Below are positions 8,054 through 14,313 of a stretch of DNA of 14,582 bases, piece by piece. The translations under genes were made by a program, and so were the position numbers. How positions within the stretch are numbered: position 1 is the stretch's first letter; each line of letters starts with the position of its first letter. This DNA comes from Desulfobacteraceae bacterium UBA5616 (lineage in GTDB: Bacteria; Desulfobacterota; Desulfobacteria; Desulfobacterales; UBA5616). The stretch is from positions 19,925 through 34,506 of the forward strand of contig DIKO01000094.1 in the NCBI GenBank assembly GCA_002423615.1. Reading direction: 5' to 3'. A model generated the notes under the pieces. That model saw only the letters and a list, made by a program, of their open reading frames with translations, had not been told where the DNA came from and searched no databases.

Positions 8054-8058
8054 GGAAA

Positions 8059-8072
8059 TTGTCGGCCGACAA
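8059..8072. promoter_or_regulatory. Perfect 14-bp palindrome, candidate operator
   Basis: TTGTCGGCCGACAA is perfectly self-complementary. It lies 6 bp from the proposed thiD -35 and about 40 bp past the plus-strand -10, ending just before the SDR ribosome-binding site (GGGAGGAG, 8077-8084). Such a site could bind a dimeric repressor acting on both directions. No regulator gene is in the window. Confidence 0.4.
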
Positions 8073-8089
8073 CACTGGGAGGAGTGACC

Positions 8090-8564
8090 ATGTATGAAGA
8101 ATTCAAGGGTAAAACCATCTTGATCACCGGCGCCGGTAAAAGTACCGGCATCGGATTCGGCATGGCCAGGAAAATGGCCTCGTGCGGGGCCAACCTGGTG
8201 CTGACGGATGTGGGTTCGCCGCCGGTGAAAAATTCACCCATTTCCTTTGGCTCTCTGGAAGATCTGACCCGGATTGCGGAGAATCTCGGCAGGGAATACG
8301 GGGTTCAGACACAGGCCCTGGAAATGGATGTGTCCCGGACTCATCATGACCGACCTTCAGGTGGGAAACATCGCGCTAAAGGCAGTGGTATTCAACACCA
8401 CCGTCGGGGAAGCCGAGGAACAGCTCAAACGAACGGTTCCTCTGAACCGGATCGGGACCATCCATGAAGTGGCCGATGTCGCGGCTTACCTCATGTCCAG
8501 CCAGGCTTCATACGTCACCGGCCAGGCCGTTAACGTGGGGGGCGGAATAGTGATGGAACTATAA
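8090..8564 (+). pseudogene. Short-chain dehydrogenase/reductase with internal deletion and frameshift
   Basis: ATG 8090 has a strong GGGAGGAG 5 nt upstream. The first 82 codons encode a normal SDR start: FKGKTILITGAGKSTGIGFG (the TGxxxGxG nucleotide site) through to ALEMDVS. At 8331-8335 the sequence jumps into another frame and directly to the C-terminal part, CPGLIMTDLQVGN and then YVTGQAVNVGGG, which ends at 8564. The middle, which should hold NNAG and the catalytic Ser-Tyr-x3-Lys, is absent. A typical SDR has about 250 residues or more; here about 160 codons remain, so roughly 100 are lost. Read without correction, the first frame ends at 8467 after an unrelated tail. The product cannot be catalytic. 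Its former substrate cannot be told. Confidence 0.88.
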
Positions 8565-8591
8565 CCTTAAAATCAAGGAAGATGCCGCAAC

Positions 8592-9185
8592 ATGGAAGAA
8601 TCCCGGAAAAAGGTGCTGGCTGTTTACGGCAGCCCCAGACGAAAGGGCAATACGAGCCTGTTGCTGAAACAGGCGGTACTTGGGGCCAGGGATGCCGGGG
8701 CGGATGTTGAGGAAGTGGTATTACGGGACCTTAAAATTTCCCCCTGCCTGGAGATCTACGGCTGCATGCAAAACGGCCGCTGCGTCATCAAGGACGATTT
8801 CCAGGAACTCTACGACAAGCTTCTGGCCTGCGATGCCCTGATTCTGGCCTCACCGATTTTTTTCTATTCGGTGAGCGCCCACACCAAAATCCTCATCGAC
8901 CGGTGCCAGTCTCTCTGGGTTAAAAAATACTGGATCGACAAAATTCCCCCGGGAACCACCCCCCTGATGAAAAAAGGCCTGTTTATATCCGTCGGCGCCA
9001 CCCGGGGAAAAAAGCTCTTCGACGGTGCCCTGCTGACCGTCAGGTATTTCTTCGATGTCCTGAACATCGATCTTGCCGAGGTATTACTGTACCGGGAGCT
9101 CGATTTTGAGGGGGACGTCCTGAAACATCCCGAATATCTGGAAAAGGCCTGTGCCGCGGGAAAGAACCTGGTTCTTTCGGCGTGA
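8592..9185 (+). CDS. Flavodoxin-fold NAD(P)H-dependent FMN reductase family protein
   Basis: A 197-residue protein of the NADPH-dependent FMN reductase/iron-sulfur flavoprotein family. VYGSPRRKGNTSLLL (11-25) is the FMN phosphate loop and LASPIFFYSVSAHTKILIDR (85-104) is the second flavin contact typical of the group. In iron-sulfur flavoproteins a compact Cys motif sits near residues 50-65; here C52, C58 and C64 remain in PCLEIYGCMQNGRCVIKDD, so the usual CxxC start is altered and a [4Fe-4S] cluster is uncertain. Expected role: cytoplasmic two-electron reduction of a quinone, metal or small molecule at the expense of NAD(P)H. AAGGAA lies 11 nt upstream of the ATG. The gene follows the SDR remnant by 27 nt and probably shared its transcript. 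Confidence 0.85.
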   Translation: MEESRKKVLAVYGSPRRKGNTSLLLKQAVLGARDAGADVEEVVLRDLKISPCLEIYGCMQNGRCVIKDDFQELYDKLLACDALILASPIFFYSVSAHTKILIDRCQSLWVKKYWIDKIPPGTTPLMKKGLFISVGATRGKKLFDGALLTVRYFFDVLNIDLAEVLLYRELDFEGDVLKHPEYLEKACAAGKNLVLSA

Positions 9186-9263
9186 AGGAACTCCTGCGGC
9201 CCCGGCCTGTGTGAAGCCGTTGTCCCTGTGGTCATGCCCGTGTCGCCGGCAACCCGGTCTTCT

Positions 9264-9500
9264 TCAGCCAATACGCATCATCCGGATGGCCTTCAATGGG
9301 CAGGCCTCGATACAATCCCAGCAACCCATGCACATGTCCTGAAAAATAATGGGGGATTGAAAAACACCATCTATCTGTTTAATGATTTTATGAGCGCAAG
9401 CAGCCACAGCCCCGCAAACCCCTTTTTCCGGGTCACATTTCCCGGGACTGCAGATTTCATAATCTATCATCGCAAATGACTTTTTTGATTGAACATTCAT
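9264..9500 (-). CDS. Small 8-Cys ferredoxin-like protein (two [4Fe-4S] predicted)
   Basis: A 78-residue protein. The C-terminal motif CMGCWDCIEACPLKAI (C57, C60, C63, C67) is a classic [4Fe-4S] site. The N-terminal site CSPGKCDPEKGVCGAVAAC (C17, C22, C29, C35) has unusual spacing, C-x4-C-x6-C-x5-C. Two low-potential clusters are predicted, so it would shuttle electrons in the cytoplasm. It is the last of three minus-strand genes and starts 78 nt after the polyferredoxin stop. The start is uncertain: ATG 9500 has only a weak ribosome-binding site, ATG 9470 gives MIDYEIC with none, and a TTG at 9569 would lengthen it by 23 residues. No signal peptide is seen. Confidence 0.75.
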   Translation of the reverse strand: MNVQSKKSFAMIDYEICSPGKCDPEKGVCGAVAACAHKIIKQIDGVFQSPIIFQDMCMGCWDCIEACPLKAIRMMRIG

Positions 9501-9578
9501 TTTATCCAGCTTTTCAGAGAAGGGGAAATTGCATAAGAAATCTATCTGTCTTCTGGATGATTCCCACAAGTTGAGTGC

Positions 9579-11141
9579 TCAAAACGGAAAATCCTCCTTT
9601 AAATCCACTTTTTCCGTGATTTTTACCTCCCTGGCCTTTTCGGCCGCCACATGGACCGCGTTGCCTTCCACATAGATGGATTTATACGGCTTTGTCGGGC
9701 ACGCGAACTCACATGCACCGCATCCCACGCAGATACTTTCATCGATTTTCGGGGCGTGTTTGCGGATTTCCTTGTCAAATACCATACGAACGGCTTTCGT
9801 AGGGCAATGTTCCGCACATGCACCGCAGTCCGTTTTCTGAGTGTAGACCACACAGTTTTTCCGGATGAATTTTGCCCGGCCCAGCTGGATCAGTTTTTTG
9901 GTATTCGGATGCTGAGGTAAAATGGCGCCGGTGGGACAAACAGCAGAACAGATGACGCAGTCATAATTGCAATAGCTGAGTTTATAATCCATCCGTGGCT
10001 GCATGACACCCAAAAGCCCGTATTCAAGATTTGCCGGCTGCAAAACCCGGGTGGGACAGGCTGCCACGCACAACTGGCAGGCCGTGCATCGGTTTGAAAA
10101 ATTCTTCAGAGAAACAGAGCCTGGAGGAGTAATGGCTGTTTTACTCGTGACGGGAACGGTACTGCTTCTATATATTTCGATTTCCCGCTGCGCACCTGCT
10201 AAGGAAGAAACGGAAGCAAAAAAAAATGCCGCGGTCTGTAGTAAAAAATTTCTTTTTCCGGCATCTCCAATAACAACCGGGGCAGTTTTTTTAAAGCCCC
10301 ACTGGTATGCCACCCCGGAAGTCGGACACGCCTTTAGGCAATTATAACAGGCCACGCACCTCGAAAAATCGATAACGTTGTTTTTCAGGTCCATACAACC
10401 GGCTTTACATACCTTTTCACAGGCCCTGCAATGGATGCATTCCCCCGCATTAAACCTGATTTTGAAAACTGAAAATCCGGATAAGAATCCGAGAAAAGTC
10501 CCCACCGGGCAGAGGGTATTGCAGTACAGCCTCCCACAGGACAGACTCATCCATAAAATCAATGCCAGAACGGCAAGACTGAAAAAAAGCGGTAAATAGC
10601 TCAATTTCACCGATTCAACCGGATAAACGGCATAAACATTGATTTTAGCCAGGGAAAACACCAGGGCGTTGTTCATCCAGACGGCGGCGGGCCTGATGAT
10701 ATGCGTCAGAATCCTTCCGAAATGACTGTAAGGATCTGTAAGCGTTATTCCTGTAATCGATCCTGAAATGAAGACCAGGATAACCCCTGTCAAAATCCCG
10801 TATCGTGTTCTGGAAAAGGCGTGTTGAAAGGCATAGGTAATTTTTCTTGTTTTGTTCCGGGCAAAGATAAACACATCCTGCAAAACCCCCAGCGGGCAGA
10901 GAAAAGAACAATAGACCCTGCCGAACAGCAGTGTCAGGAAAATGACGAAAATAAATCCGGCCGCAGCCAAAGTGCCGGCAGATAAAAACTTCAGCAGGGA
11001 AGGAAGAAACTGGAAGTAAACGACATAATCTGAAATAAGGTCGGGAACGGAATTGCCCATGTCCAGAAAAAGGGCGGAAAACGCCGCAAAGAAAGTGAGT
11101 GAAACAAACACCCTCACTCTCTTCAAAAAATGCGGTTTCAT
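9579..11141 (-). CDS. Membrane-bound polyferredoxin, NapH-NapG-like fusion
   Basis: 520 residues. Residues 1-290 look like NapH: several hydrophobic helices (about 10-28, 51-73, 116-134, 184-201), two C-x3-CP motifs (GRVYCSFLCPLG, C78/C82; GRLYCNTLCPVG, C207/C211) and two [4Fe-4S] motifs (C235-C245, C262-C272). Residues 303-520 look like NapG: a segment GKRNFLLQTAAFFFASVSSLAGA resembling a Tat signal or membrane anchor, then four more cluster motifs starting at C352, C391, C430/C439 and C471. Six [4Fe-4S] clusters are predicted. The likely role is passing electrons between a quinone or cytoplasmic ferredoxin and a periplasmic acceptor. ATG 11141 lies 4 nt after the DUF362 stop. A TTG at 11156 would overlap that gene and is less likely. 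No nitrate reductase gene is nearby. Confidence 0.85.
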   Translation of the reverse strand: MKPHFLKRVRVFVSLTFFAAFSALFLDMGNSVPDLISDYVVYFQFLPSLLKFLSAGTLAAAGFIFVIFLTLLFGRVYCSFLCPLGVLQDVFIFARNKTRKITYAFQHAFSRTRYGILTGVILVFISGSITGITLTDPYSHFGRILTHIIRPAAVWMNNALVFSLAKINVYAVYPVESVKLSYLPLFFSLAVLALILWMSLSCGRLYCNTLCPVGTFLGFLSGFSVFKIRFNAGECIHCRACEKVCKAGCMDLKNNVIDFSRCVACYNCLKACPTSGVAYQWGFKKTAPVVIGDAGKRNFLLQTAAFFFASVSSLAGAQREIEIYRSSTVPVTSKTAITPPGSVSLKNFSNRCTACQLCVAACPTRVLQPANLEYGLLGVMQPRMDYKLSYCNYDCVICSAVCPTGAILPQHPNTKKLIQLGRAKFIRKNCVVYTQKTDCGACAEHCPTKAVRMVFDKEIRKHAPKIDESICVGCGACEFACPTKPYKSIYVEGNAVHVAAEKAREVKITEKVDLKEDFPF

Positions 11142-11145
11142 CGTT

Positions 11146-12069
11146 CTACAGCACAATCCGGTCGATATTGAGTCTGGACAGGTCCATGGTTCCCACCTTC
11201 AATTGATCGGCCATTCCTATATAGGGCACCTCTGCGGGATCCATGCCGAACAGCCTGGCTGCGGCCGCATCCGCCGCCACCATGTCCGTGGAAAGGATCT
11301 GGGATTTTAAGGTTACCACATCCGCGGCAGATACTCCCCGGGGGCCGTTTTGTTTCATCACATGATAGGCATCGATGACGTTTAAATCCGGTTTGCGGAA
11401 GGTGGCAAAATCGGCAATGCACTGGTGAAGGTCGTTCCGGTGCCAGAACCGCCTGTCCCACACCACGCCCATGAGGTTTTTCATGGCAATGGTCAGCCTG
11501 GCCCCGCCGTGGTTTTTTAATACAGGAACATTGATGAACACATCCGATTCGAGGATCAGCTCGTGGACCTTGGCATGGGTGAGTATTTTTCCGCCGGGAA
11601 CATCGACCTCCTGATAATATTTTTCCATATTTCCCGGAACGATTTTACCCCCAGCATCTTTTACGGCCTTTTCGATGCCGCTGTTCATATAACAGCTCGA
11701 CCATTTGTCACAGGTATGGTCAAACACGTAAACATCCTTCGCACCTGCATCGAGGCACTGTTTGACGATGTGTTCAACCAATCCCGGATGGGTATTTCCG
11801 GCTATTTCAGGGGGAACATCCCACCCGATATTGGGCTTGACCACGACGGTTTGATTGGGTTTGACAAAATTTTTAATTCCCCCCAGGGACTGGATGGCCC
11901 GGTTAAACATGATGTCCGGTTCCCCGCCCTTGACGGCAACCAGGTCAAACGGGGCTTTTTTAGCCGCGGCATCACCCGCATAGGTCGTCAGCCGGTTGCC
12001 GAAAGCCAGGTAGGCACCTGCTCCAAGCCCTATCTTCAGGCTTTTTTCCAAAAATGTTCTTCTTTTCAT
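11146..12069 (-). CDS. Tat-exported DUF362-domain protein
   Basis: 307 residues starting MKRRTFLEKSLKIGLGAGAYLAF, a twin-arginine (RRTFLEK) signal with a hydrophobic core, so the folded protein should be exported by Tat. The mature part is a DUF362 domain: VVVKPNIGW (75-83), VPVLKNHGGARLTIAMKNLMG (181-201, the family's P-x-L-K-x-H...KN..G signature) and RKPDLNVIDAY. DUF362 has no assigned reaction; Tat export suggests it acquires a cofactor before export, yet the mature part has few cysteines and no ferredoxin motif. An in-frame ATG at 12111 would put 14 residues before the RR pair and lacks a ribosome-binding site, so 12069 is preferred. It is the first gene of the cluster; the polyferredoxin follows after 4 nt. 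Confidence 0.85.
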   Translation of the reverse strand: MKRRTFLEKSLKIGLGAGAYLAFGNRLTTYAGDAAAKKAPFDLVAVKGGEPDIMFNRAIQSLGGIKNFVKPNQTVVVKPNIGWDVPPEIAGNTHPGLVEHIVKQCLDAGAKDVYVFDHTCDKWSSCYMNSGIEKAVKDAGGKIVPGNMEKYYQEVDVPGGKILTHAKVHELILESDVFINVPVLKNHGGARLTIAMKNLMGVVWDRRFWHRNDLHQCIADFATFRKPDLNVIDAYHVMKQNGPRGVSAADVVTLKSQILSTDMVAADAAAARLFGMDPAEVPYIGMADQLKVGTMDLSRLNIDRIVL

Positions 12070-12140
12070 AGCAGCACCACAGGGTTTCAGGTTGGAATGT
12101 CGGATCAACATTCAAAATATTGTGGATTCAAGCTTTTTGG

Positions 12141-12171
12141 TTTATATTAATGCCGTATTCCCAATTTGCAA
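12141..12171 (-). promoter_or_regulatory. Possible promoter of the DUF362-polyferredoxin-ferredoxin cluster
   Basis: On the minus strand, TTGCAA (12171-12166) and TATAAA (12146-12141) are separated by 19 nt, in the spacer between the divergent clusters. The -10 is good but the spacing is long. Confidence 0.3.
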
Positions 12172-12201
12172 GCAAAGATTTAAAAGCCTGACGGATAGCC
12201 A

Positions 12202-12225
12202 GGGGTTGCGGTTATGGACAACCCC
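12202..12225. repeat. Inverted repeat with 7-bp GC-rich arms in the divergent spacer
   Basis: GGGGTTG (12202-12208) and CAACCCC (12219-12225) are perfect complements around a 10-nt centre, followed by GATATTTTC. It could be an operator or an RNA hairpin. A weak plus-strand promoter (TTGCGG at 12206, TATTTT at 12228) would overlap it. The T-run is too poor to call a terminator. Confidence 0.4.
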
Positions 12226-12317
12226 GATATTTTCACAATCTTTGACAAACCATTGGACAGCCCAAATTGCCCAATACAACAAAGTAGCCACCCCTTAAAA
12301 TGAAAGGATCGTTAAAC

Positions 12318-12542
12318 ATGCCTGAAAAATCTGACAGGGATATCGAGAAAGGGTATACGGTTAATCAGACGGTTCAGAAACTCAGACGTCTTGCGGATTG
12401 CCTGGAACAGGGAAAGCGCTTCAGCATTCAAATAGCAGGTGAAAGGATCAATATCCCGGCAACTGCAGTATTTAATATCGAACACGAAAGAGAAGGCGAT
12501 TCCGAGGAAGTTGAGTTTCAGTTCAGGTGGTCGGTAAAATAA
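12318..12542 (+). CDS. Amphi-Trp domain protein
   Basis: A 74-residue acidic protein. KGYTVNQTVQKLRRLADCLEQGKRFSIQIAG, then ERINIPATAVFNIEHEREGD and EEVEFQFRW, match the small amphi-Trp family: an N-terminal helix, then amphipathic strands ending in a conserved Trp (W71). The family's function is unknown. Start: ATG 12318 has AAAGGA 9 nt upstream. The in-frame ATG at 12300 overlaps the region holding that ribosome-binding site and is less likely. It is cytoplasmic, with no signal peptide. The next gene is the zinc ribbon 53 nt downstream. The two may be co-transcribed. Confidence 0.78.
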   Translation: MPEKSDRDIEKGYTVNQTVQKLRRLADCLEQGKRFSIQIAGERINIPATAVFNIEHEREGDSEEVEFQFRWSVK

Positions 12543-12595
12543 ACTTTGATGACGATATTCCTATTTGACGGTGAGTTCTTAGGAAGAGGTGTTCC

Positions 12596-12766
12596 ATGGA
12601 TTACGAAATCATCAGTATTGAAATGAAAGAAGAGTTTAAAGTGTGTACCTCCTGCGGTTATAAAGACGGCTTTCATTCCATGTTCAAGAAGGAAGGCAAT
12701 GTTACCAGGTGGATGTTTATATGCCCGTCCTGCCATGCGGTATTTGATATCGGGTTTACCGTTTAG
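12596..12766 (+). CDS. 56-residue zinc-ribbon protein
   Basis: A short gene reading MDYEIISIEMKEEFKV, then CTSC (C17, C20), a linker with KKEGNVTRWMF, then CPSC (C43, C46) and HAVFDIGFTV before TAG. Two CxxC knuckles 22 residues apart with aromatic beta-strand residues form a rubredoxin-like zinc ribbon. The ATG has AGGAAGAGG 6 nt upstream, a good ribosome-binding site, and codon use resembles the neighbours. It may bind nucleic acid or a protein partner; nothing in the sequence says which. It follows the amphi-Trp gene in the same direction. Confidence 0.72.
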   Translation: MDYEIISIEMKEEFKVCTSCGYKDGFHSMFKKEGNVTRWMFICPSCHAVFDIGFTV

Positions 12767-12806
12767 GGATGATGATATCCATGTACCTGTAATTTCCGGT
12801 TACCCG

Positions 12807-13274
12807 ATGCGCATCCGGATGCTCCTTCTATCGTTGCTGTATCTTATGATCTTGCTCAATGGATGCGTGGTGCTGCCGATCCCTACGAAAGAGCGGACAG
12901 TGCTTGCGGGAAAATCCGTGACCCAGGAGCAACTGGCTTTCCTGGTACCCCGGGTCACTACGAAAAGTGAGGTCATGGAGCGCCTTGGCAGCCCGGACGC
13001 AATTTGGGTAGAGGCTCACCTGTTCGTCTACGACTGGGTGATGCGCCGGGGCATTCTCATTTGCGCTCTGGCCGGCGGCTACTCCAGCGCTGCAGGCGCA
13101 ATGGACATTCCGAAACATTACATGCTTATCATTCAGTTCGATGAGCAGAATCGCGTGCGGCGTTTCAAGAGGGCCGTGCGTCCCGCCTTCACGTCTTACG
13201 GCGACTTTCTGAAAGAATGGGCAATGGATTCAGAAAGAATATCCCCGCAAGACGCCGGCGATAAAAAGGAGTAA
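12807..13274 (+). CDS. BamE/SmpA-like outer-membrane lipoprotein
   Basis: 155 residues. The start MRIRMLLLSLLYLMILLNGC is a lipoprotein signal with the lipobox LNGC (acylated Cys20; Asn at -2 is unusual but tolerated). Residues after 45 contain VTQEQLAFLVPRVTTKSEVMERLGSPDAIW, the BamE-like pattern of a helix followed by T-x-x-EV-x-x-x-LG-x-P. YMLIIQFDEQNRVRRF is the expected later strand pair. Such proteins sit on the periplasmic face of a membrane, often as assembly or accessory factors. The in-frame extension upstream to 12699 overlaps the zinc-ribbon gene and lacks a signal peptide, so ATG 12807 is preferred although its ribosome-binding site is weak. The next gene follows after 6 nt. Confidence 0.75.
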   Translation: MRIRMLLLSLLYLMILLNGCVVLPIPTKERTVLAGKSVTQEQLAFLVPRVTTKSEVMERLGSPDAIWVEAHLFVYDWVMRRGILICALAGGYSSAAGAMDIPKHYMLIIQFDEQNRVRRFKRAVRPAFTSYGDFLKEWAMDSERISPQDAGDKKE

Positions 13275-13280
13275 GCGCCA

Positions 13281-14018
13281 ATGCAGCCACCTCGGGAAGC
13301 GGCCTCACAACTTGCCATCCGGCACATCCGGGACTTCGTTGATGGAATAGGAAGGCATTACTTCTTGAGACTCGCAGCCGTACTGATATCGGTCATCTAT
13401 CTTGTTGGATGCGCGTCCACGGGTCTGCCGACCAAAAGGGAAAAAGCGGCGCTCGATGCCGGAGACAAAGCAATCGTGCTGTTGAGAGTGGAATGCACGA
13501 TCGAGGATCAACAACCGTATGAGCCGTTTCGTTTCTCGGTGGTGGACGACAATATCAGTTTTGGGTTGGGGTCTTTCGAGACCGGTGGAGAGCCTGAGCG
13601 TTCGGGGATCCTGCGGTTCCTGACGCCGGAGTCGCGCCACAACGGGTGGACTTATTTCGTGCTCCCGCATGGGACTTACTACCTGTCGGTTTACCCGCCA
13701 AGGCGCACCGATGTGTTCAGTTACCAGCTTGGCCTTAAGAGTGCTCCACGCTGGCGGATTGAATTGCCTGCAAAAGCCGGGCTGGTTTATGTGGGTACCC
13801 TTTATATTACGGGTGAGAGTGACCGGCTGATTTACGGTAGCCGGATTATGAGATCTATCAAAAATGATGAAATCAGGGTCGGGAATGAACACGAGCTCGC
13901 CGGCAAGGTTTGCTCCGAATATTTTTCCGACCTCGGCCGGATGCACGTTGCCCTGATGCAGCGGCACCAAGGCGGACCGGTCATATTGCGGTCTCCATTG
14001 CCGGGAGCCGGAAGATAG
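13281..14018 (+). CDS. Predicted lipoprotein of unknown function
   Basis: 245 residues from ATG 13281, which has AAGGAG 9 nt upstream and lies 6 nt after the preceding stop. The signal peptide RLAAVLISVIYLVGCASTG has a good lipobox (LVGC), but from this ATG the acylated residue is Cys44, behind an unusually long basic N-region. A TTG at 13365 with AGGAAGG 9 nt upstream would give a compact 16-residue signal (MRLAAVLISVIYLVGC); this may be the true start. The mature part (LLRVECTIEDQQPYEPFRFSVVD, later YFVLPHGTYYLSVYPP and GLVYVGTLYITGE) looks beta-rich, like periplasmic lipoproteins with a carboxypeptidase-regulatory or transthyretin-like fold, but no family is recognised. It probably works with the BamE-like lipoprotein. 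Confidence 0.7.
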   Translation: MQPPREAASQLAIRHIRDFVDGIGRHYFLRLAAVLISVIYLVGCASTGLPTKREKAALDAGDKAIVLLRVECTIEDQQPYEPFRFSVVDDNISFGLGSFETGGEPERSGILRFLTPESRHNGWTYFVLPHGTYYLSVYPPRRTDVFSYQLGLKSAPRWRIELPAKAGLVYVGTLYITGESDRLIYGSRIMRSIKNDEIRVGNEHELAGKVCSEYFSDLGRMHVALMQRHQGGPVILRSPLPGAGR

Positions 14019-14039
14019 GCTGTGATAACCTGGACTTGA

Positions 14040-14313
14040 CTCAGAGAGGATGACCAAAATAAACTGGTGAACCTTCACTGGGGATTGGTTCCATTTTGGG
14101 CAAAGGATAAACCCATCGGAAACCGGACGATCAATGCCAGGCTGGAGTCTGTGGCTGAAAAGCCGGCAGTCCGTAAGGCTTTTAAAAAAAGGAGATGCCT
14201 GATTCCTGGCAATGGCCTTTATGGGTGGACGGGGAAAGCTGGAAACAAACAACCTTATTATCACCCTTCCGGCGGAGGAGCCGTTTGCCGGGATCGGGGA
14301 TGCATGGAATGGG
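14040..14313 (+). pseudogene. SRAP (YedK/HMCES-type) remnant, truncated and frameshifted
   Basis: From 14040 the frame reads LREDDQNKLVNLHWGLVPFWAKD, then INARLESVAEKPAVRKAF and RRCLIPGNGLYGW, then KQPYY, an unmistakable match to the middle of SOS-response-associated peptidases, which crosslink to abasic sites in single-stranded DNA. The N-terminus with the catalytic MCGRF is missing: a stop stands at 14037-14039, right behind the lipoprotein gene. The conserved Glu of GFYEW is replaced by Gly. After about 14265 the family sequence continues in the +1 frame as EEPFAGIGDAW, so there is a frameshift; the rest of the C-terminus is not seen. A GTG at 14067 could start an open frame, but its product would lack the active site. 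It is inactive DNA debris. Confidence 0.85.

Noticed and set aside
7937..8058. TPP riboswitch upstream of thiD
   Set aside because: The conserved CTGAGA and ACCTGA-type segments of the THI element were not seen in the leader.
13305..14264. A 319-codon open frame on the minus strand across the lipoprotein and SRAP remnant
   Set aside because: It spans two plus-strand features with recognisable protein motifs, and its own translation shows no domain.
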